From the NCBI GenBank assembly GCA_028289305.1, contig JANQQO010000252.1:1-8402 (forward strand): a stretch of DNA of 8,402 nucleotides. Reading direction: 5' to 3'. This DNA is from Rickettsiales bacterium. Its GTDB lineage: Bacteria; Pseudomonadota; Alphaproteobacteria; Rickettsiales; JANQQO01. This document shows, one piece after another, positions 5,754-8,402 of the stretch (positions within the stretch are counted from its first letter, which is position 1; each line of letters begins with the position of its first letter). Below the pieces are notes generated by a model. That model searched no databases, was not told the origin of the DNA, and saw nothing but the letters and a program-made list of their open reading frames with translations. A program made the translations under genes and the position numbers.

Positions 5754-6395
5754 ATGACCACTGCACCCACATCACCACCTGCCCGCCGCGGCTTAATGTT
5801 CGTTCTTTCTTCACCCTCCGGTGCAGGCAAAACCACACTCTCCCGCCTTCTGCTTGAGCAGGATGATAATCTCACCATGTCCGTCTCCGCCACCACGCGT
5901 GAAAAGCGTAGTAATGAAGTAGAGGGTAGGGACTATTACTTCATTGACGAAAAAGCTTTCAGTAAAATGATTGAAAATAATGAACTCCTCGAATGCGCCG
6001 TCGTCTTTAACCATCATTATGGCACACCAGAAAAAAAGGTTATGGAGTCTATCGAAACCGGCAAGGATGTCTTGTTTGATATCGATTGGCAAGGCACCGA
6101 ATCTCTTCTTAAGCGCTGCCGTCAGGATGTCGTCTCCGTCTTCATCCTCCCTCCTTCTATAGAAGAGCTGGAGCGCCGCCTTAAAAACCGCGCGCAAGAT
6201 AGCGCTGAGGTGGTTGCCTCACGTATGGCCAAAGCCAATGATGAAATCAGCCATTGGTGTTTATATGACTACGTGCTCATCAACGACTCCCTCGAGCAAA
6301 CACTAGAAGACATCCACGCCATTCTCAAAGCCGAGCGAGTAAAGCGCGAGCGTCAACACGGCCTCACAGATTTCGTCAAACAACTTATGGACTAG
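5754..6395 (+). CDS. gmk: Guanylate kinase
   Basis: The enzyme phosphorylates GMP to GDP with ATP in the cytosol, and is essential for GTP and dGTP supply. It has 213 residues, normal for bacterial Gmk. The P-loop is SSPSGAGKTT (19-28), with the Ser-Pro form typical of alphaproteobacteria. GMP-binding elements follow: SVSATTREKR (43-52), GRDYYFI (58-64) and the YGTP segment (89-92), then FDIDWQG (108-114). The lid region with RR and R residues (about 141-157) and the C-terminal helix are present. The ATG at 5754 has GAGAGT about 6 nt upstream and a good promoter before that. A Wzy/WaaL-like membrane protein gene starts 6 nt after the stop and is presumably co-transcribed. Confidence 0.96.
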   Translation: MTTAPTSPPARRGLMFVLSSPSGAGKTTLSRLLLEQDDNLTMSVSATTREKRSNEVEGRDYYFIDEKAFSKMIENNELLECAVVFNHHYGTPEKKVMESIETGKDVLFDIDWQGTESLLKRCRQDVVSVFILPPSIEELERRLKNRAQDSAEVVASRMAKANDEISHWCLYDYVLINDSLEQTLEDIHAILKAERVKRERQHGLTDFVKQLMD

Positions 6396-6401
6396 AAGAG
6401 T

Positions 6402-7616
6402 GTGTCCGCCACCTCACTTCCATTGCTAGGCCTTTTCATCGGTGCACTGCTCACCCTGCCTATCTCCGTCTTCTCTGGCCTTGCTGTCACCCCGCTATAT
6501 ATCACCACCACCATCCCCTCACTCGTCCTCCTCGTCGATAAAAGCGCTTATAAAAATATCACCTTCAGCCTCATACAAAAAATTCTTCTCACCTCGCTTG
6601 TATTAGCGGCCCTCACCCTCTTCACCTCCATCAATCTCACTACCACATTCCACAGCTGGCTACGCCTTGCTGGCCTTCTTGCCCTGCTTATCATAGCGCT
6701 GCGCTGCCTTACCCCCACTGCAGAACAGCAACAAAAAGCCACCCGCCTTTTTCTTTTAAGCTTCCTCTTTGCCCTCCTATGCATCATTGAAGAACGTCTC
6801 ACCGAAGGGCTCTTAAGCGCCGAACTCCGCAACCTCCTCGGCAACGCGCCTTTTGATCTAAGCCACCTCAATCGCGCCGCCTGCATGCTCGCGCTCAGTT
6901 TCTGGCTCCTCTGCTACACCCGCATCATCGCGCCAATCCCTCTTATCCTCCTCGGCCTCATCACCGGCGCCACACTCCTCTCATTAGATAGCCTTGCTGC
7001 CGTCATCGGCTTCTTCACCGCTGCTATCTGCTATGCCGGCATCTACCTCCACAAATATTTCCTCTATCTTTGGAGCGGCGGCGTCATCCTTGGCGTGGCC
7101 ATCATCCCTCTGCTTCTTACCCTCACTACTGCTGAGCACCTCACTAATACCTATCCCACGCTTCCAGAATCTGCTAAGCACCGCCTACAAATCTGGGAGT
7201 TTACCTTAGAGAAAATCCAAGAAGGCCCATTGCTCGGCTGGGGTCTCGGCAGTGCTCGCCATATCCCCGGCGGCACCACGCCTGTCTACCCGGAAAATCC
7301 AGCTGATGATCGCGTCTTCCTGCCGCTCCATCCCCATAATCACACGCTGCATCTCTGGCTCGAGCTTGGCCTCTTAGGGCCCATCCTGCAAATCACACTC
7401 CTGCTTGCTGCTGCAAAACACCTGCACGCTTCCGCACGTCCCACACGTCAGAAAGCCGCTATGCTTGCCAGCATCTCTGCTTATTTTACGATTGGTATGG
7501 TTGCCTTTGGTGTCTGGCAAAACTGGTGGATCGCCGCCGGCTTTTTCACCTGGCTACTGTATCACGCACTCGCCTCATCCAGCGCCGCTACGCCGCGCGC
7601 CAGCGCACAAAATTGA
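6402..7616 (+). CDS. O-antigen ligase/polymerase family (Wzy_C-like) integral membrane protein
   Basis: This 404-residue protein is very hydrophobic, with about ten to twelve predicted membrane segments (for example about 5-24, 58-76, 87-104, 114-131, 159-176 and several from 178 to 245). The family signature is clear: HLNRAACML (155-163), then a large periplasmic loop with RLQIWEFTLE (261-270), GPLLGWGLGSAR (275-286) and HPHNHTLHLWLELGLLG (310-326), followed by C-terminal membrane helices. Members polymerise O-units or ligate glycans to lipid A-core or other acceptors. Which of these applies here cannot be told from sequence. Start is a GTG at 6402, with AGAAGAG just upstream, 6 nt after gmk. 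No other glycan genes are visible. The last 55 bp overlap the 3' end of rsmA on the opposite strand, and residues about 390-404 are a Ser/Ala-rich tail. Codons end mainly in C. Confidence 0.85.
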   Translation: MSATSLPLLGLFIGALLTLPISVFSGLAVTPLYITTTIPSLVLLVDKSAYKNITFSLIQKILLTSLVLAALTLFTSINLTTTFHSWLRLAGLLALLIIALRCLTPTAEQQQKATRLFLLSFLFALLCIIEERLTEGLLSAELRNLLGNAPFDLSHLNRAACMLALSFWLLCYTRIIAPIPLILLGLITGATLLSLDSLAAVIGFFTAAICYAGIYLHKYFLYLWSGGVILGVAIIPLLLTLTTAEHLTNTYPTLPESAKHRLQIWEFTLEKIQEGPLLGWGLGSARHIPGGTTPVYPENPADDRVFLPLHPHNHTLHLWLELGLLGPILQITLLLAAAKHLHASARPTRQKAAMLASISAYFTIGMVAFGVWQNWWIAAGFFTWLLYHALASSSAATPRASAQN

Positions 7617-8402
7617 GCAATATCTAATTCCTCTGGCCGCAGGGTAGGGGAGATGCCTGCCTCCTCCAGCAATGCCTCCGGCGCGTTCGTCAGCTGCTTT
7701 AAACTCACGCGCAACATCTTCCGCCGCTGCCCAAATGCGGCGGCGCATACTTTTTCTAAAACCTTTTTATCTGCCTCCGCCAGCGGCTCCCCCCGCGGTG
7801 TTAAACGTATCACGCTAGAATGCACCTTTGGTGCCGGCGTAAACACCTCTGGCGGTAAATCGAACAAGGGCTGGACCGTGCACAGCCACTGGCTCATCAC
7901 CGCAAGCCGCCCATAATCCTTCCCACCCTTCTGTGCTGCAATGCGCTCTGCTACCTCCTTTTGAAACATTAGCGTCATGCCAGAAAAATGCTCCAGCCGA
8001 TCCAGCCATTTCACCAATAACGCCGTCCCGATGTTATACGGTAGATTGGCGACAATCACCGCCTGCTCACCCGCCTCTAAAAACTCGCTCTCGTCAACCT
8101 TCAGCGCGTCTGCAGCATGAATCTCCAGCCGCCTATCCACCGCTCGTAACTCCTCTAGCGCCGTAATACACCGCTGATCCCGCTCAATTGCTACCACCCG
8201 TCGTGCTTCACTCTTGAGCAGCGCCCGCGTTAATCCACCCGGCCCAGGCCCCACCTCAATCACGGTCTTTCCGGCAAGATCACCCGCCGCCCGCGCAATT
8301 TTTTCTGTAATATTGAGATCGAGTAAGAAATGCTGCCCCAGTTTTTTATCCGCCCGCAAATCATGTGCGCGAATCACCTCGCGTAACGGTGGCAGGGCAT
8401 CG
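7562..8402 (-). CDS. rsmA: 16S rRNA dimethyladenosine transferase RsmA/KsgA (5' end outside window)
   Basis: The enzyme uses S-adenosylmethionine to dimethylate two adjacent adenosines in helix 45 of 16S rRNA (A1518/A1519 in E. coli) late in 30S assembly. A GTG at 8377 could be read as the start, but the frame stays open to the edge and encodes ALPPLREVIRAHDLRA, the conserved N-terminus of alphaproteobacterial RsmA; the true start is therefore beyond 8402. Counting from that GTG codon, the motifs are KLGQHFLLD (12-20), SAM motif I EVGPGPGGLT (41-50), the acidic ribose-binding residue region AIERD (63-67), the catalytic NLPY (111-114), FTPAPKVHSSV (179-189) and FGQRRKMLR (215-223). The C-terminal domain is complete. 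The stop is inside the end of the convergent O-antigen ligase-like gene. Confidence 0.95.
   Translation of the reverse strand, partial: DALPPLREVIRAHDLRADKKLGQHFLLDLNITEKIARAAGDLAGKTVIEVGPGPGGLTRALLKSEARRVVAIERDQRCITALEELRAVDRRLEIHAADALKVDESEFLEAGEQAVIVANLPYNIGTALLVKWLDRLEHFSGMTLMFQKEVAERIAAQKGGKDYGRLAVMSQWLCTVQPLFDLPPEVFTPAPKVHSSVIRLTPRGEPLAEADKKVLEKVCAAAFGQRRKMLRVSLKQLTNAPEALLEEAGISPTLRPEELDIAQFCALARGVAALDEASA

Noticed and set aside
5597..5896. 100-codon N-terminal extension of fdxA into the gmk region
   Set aside because: FdxA homology begins exactly at the Met at 5596, which has a ribosome site. The extension overlaps gmk and the divergent promoters and has no similarity I recognise.
6548..6886. 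112-codon Arg-rich minus-strand frame inside the ligase-like gene
   Set aside because: It is the antisense shadow of a hydrophobic C-rich membrane protein gene. It has no ribosome site or domain.
7653..7916. Plus-strand open frames within rsmA
   Set aside because: They are antisense to a fully recognisable RsmA and have no family features.
8375..8377. GTG as the start of rsmA
   Set aside because: The frame is open beyond it and encodes the conserved LPPLRE motif, so the gene continues past the window edge.

Overview
The window reads as a piece of an alphaproteobacterial chromosome. This rests on a CdnL-type CarD regulator next to a 7Fe ferredoxin of the FdxA type, an AddB-type recombination nuclease, a PF09361-like phasin, a guanylate kinase with the Ser-containing P-loop common in that class, and an RsmA with an N-terminal LPPLREV motif. 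A palindromic intergenic repeat of the kind I recall from alphaproteobacterial drafts, including host-associated lineages, lies between two genes. I cannot place it to genus. GC content is moderate, and the + strand is C-rich in genes of both orientations.

Layout, left to right. (1) 1-1928, +: the C-terminal two thirds of addB, cut by the window edge. (2) 2038-3687, +: a phasin with a long lysine/alanine histone-like N-terminal half, then pyrF 24 bp downstream, probably co-transcribed. (3) 3688-3876: an intergenic stretch filled mostly by a 121-bp imperfect inverted-repeat element containing hairpins. (4) 3877-5596, -: pyrE, carD and fdxA in series on the minus strand. carD has a clear intrinsic terminator, so pyrE appears to be a separate transcript. 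(5) 5597-5753: a divergent promoter region between fdxA and gmk. (6) 5754-7616, +: gmk and, 6 nt later, an O-antigen ligase/polymerase-like membrane protein. (7) 7562-8402, -: rsmA, cut at its 5' end by the window edge, with its 3' end overlapping the membrane-protein gene by 55 bp.

Functionally this is mostly core metabolism and information processing. pyrE and pyrF encode the last two steps of de novo UMP synthesis and face each other across the repeat. gmk phosphorylates GMP. rsmA dimethylates 16S rRNA. carD tunes RNA polymerase at promoters. fdxA carries electrons. addB repairs double-strand breaks. The phasin implies polyhydroxyalkanoate granules, or a granule- or nucleoid-associated role. 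The Wzy/WaaL-like protein implies surface polysaccharide assembly.

I did not find a new defence, mobile or biosynthetic system. The best leads are the repeat between pyrF and pyrE, the inverted domain order and cysteine content of the phasin, the absence of addA after addB, and structured non-coding DNA upstream of carD.
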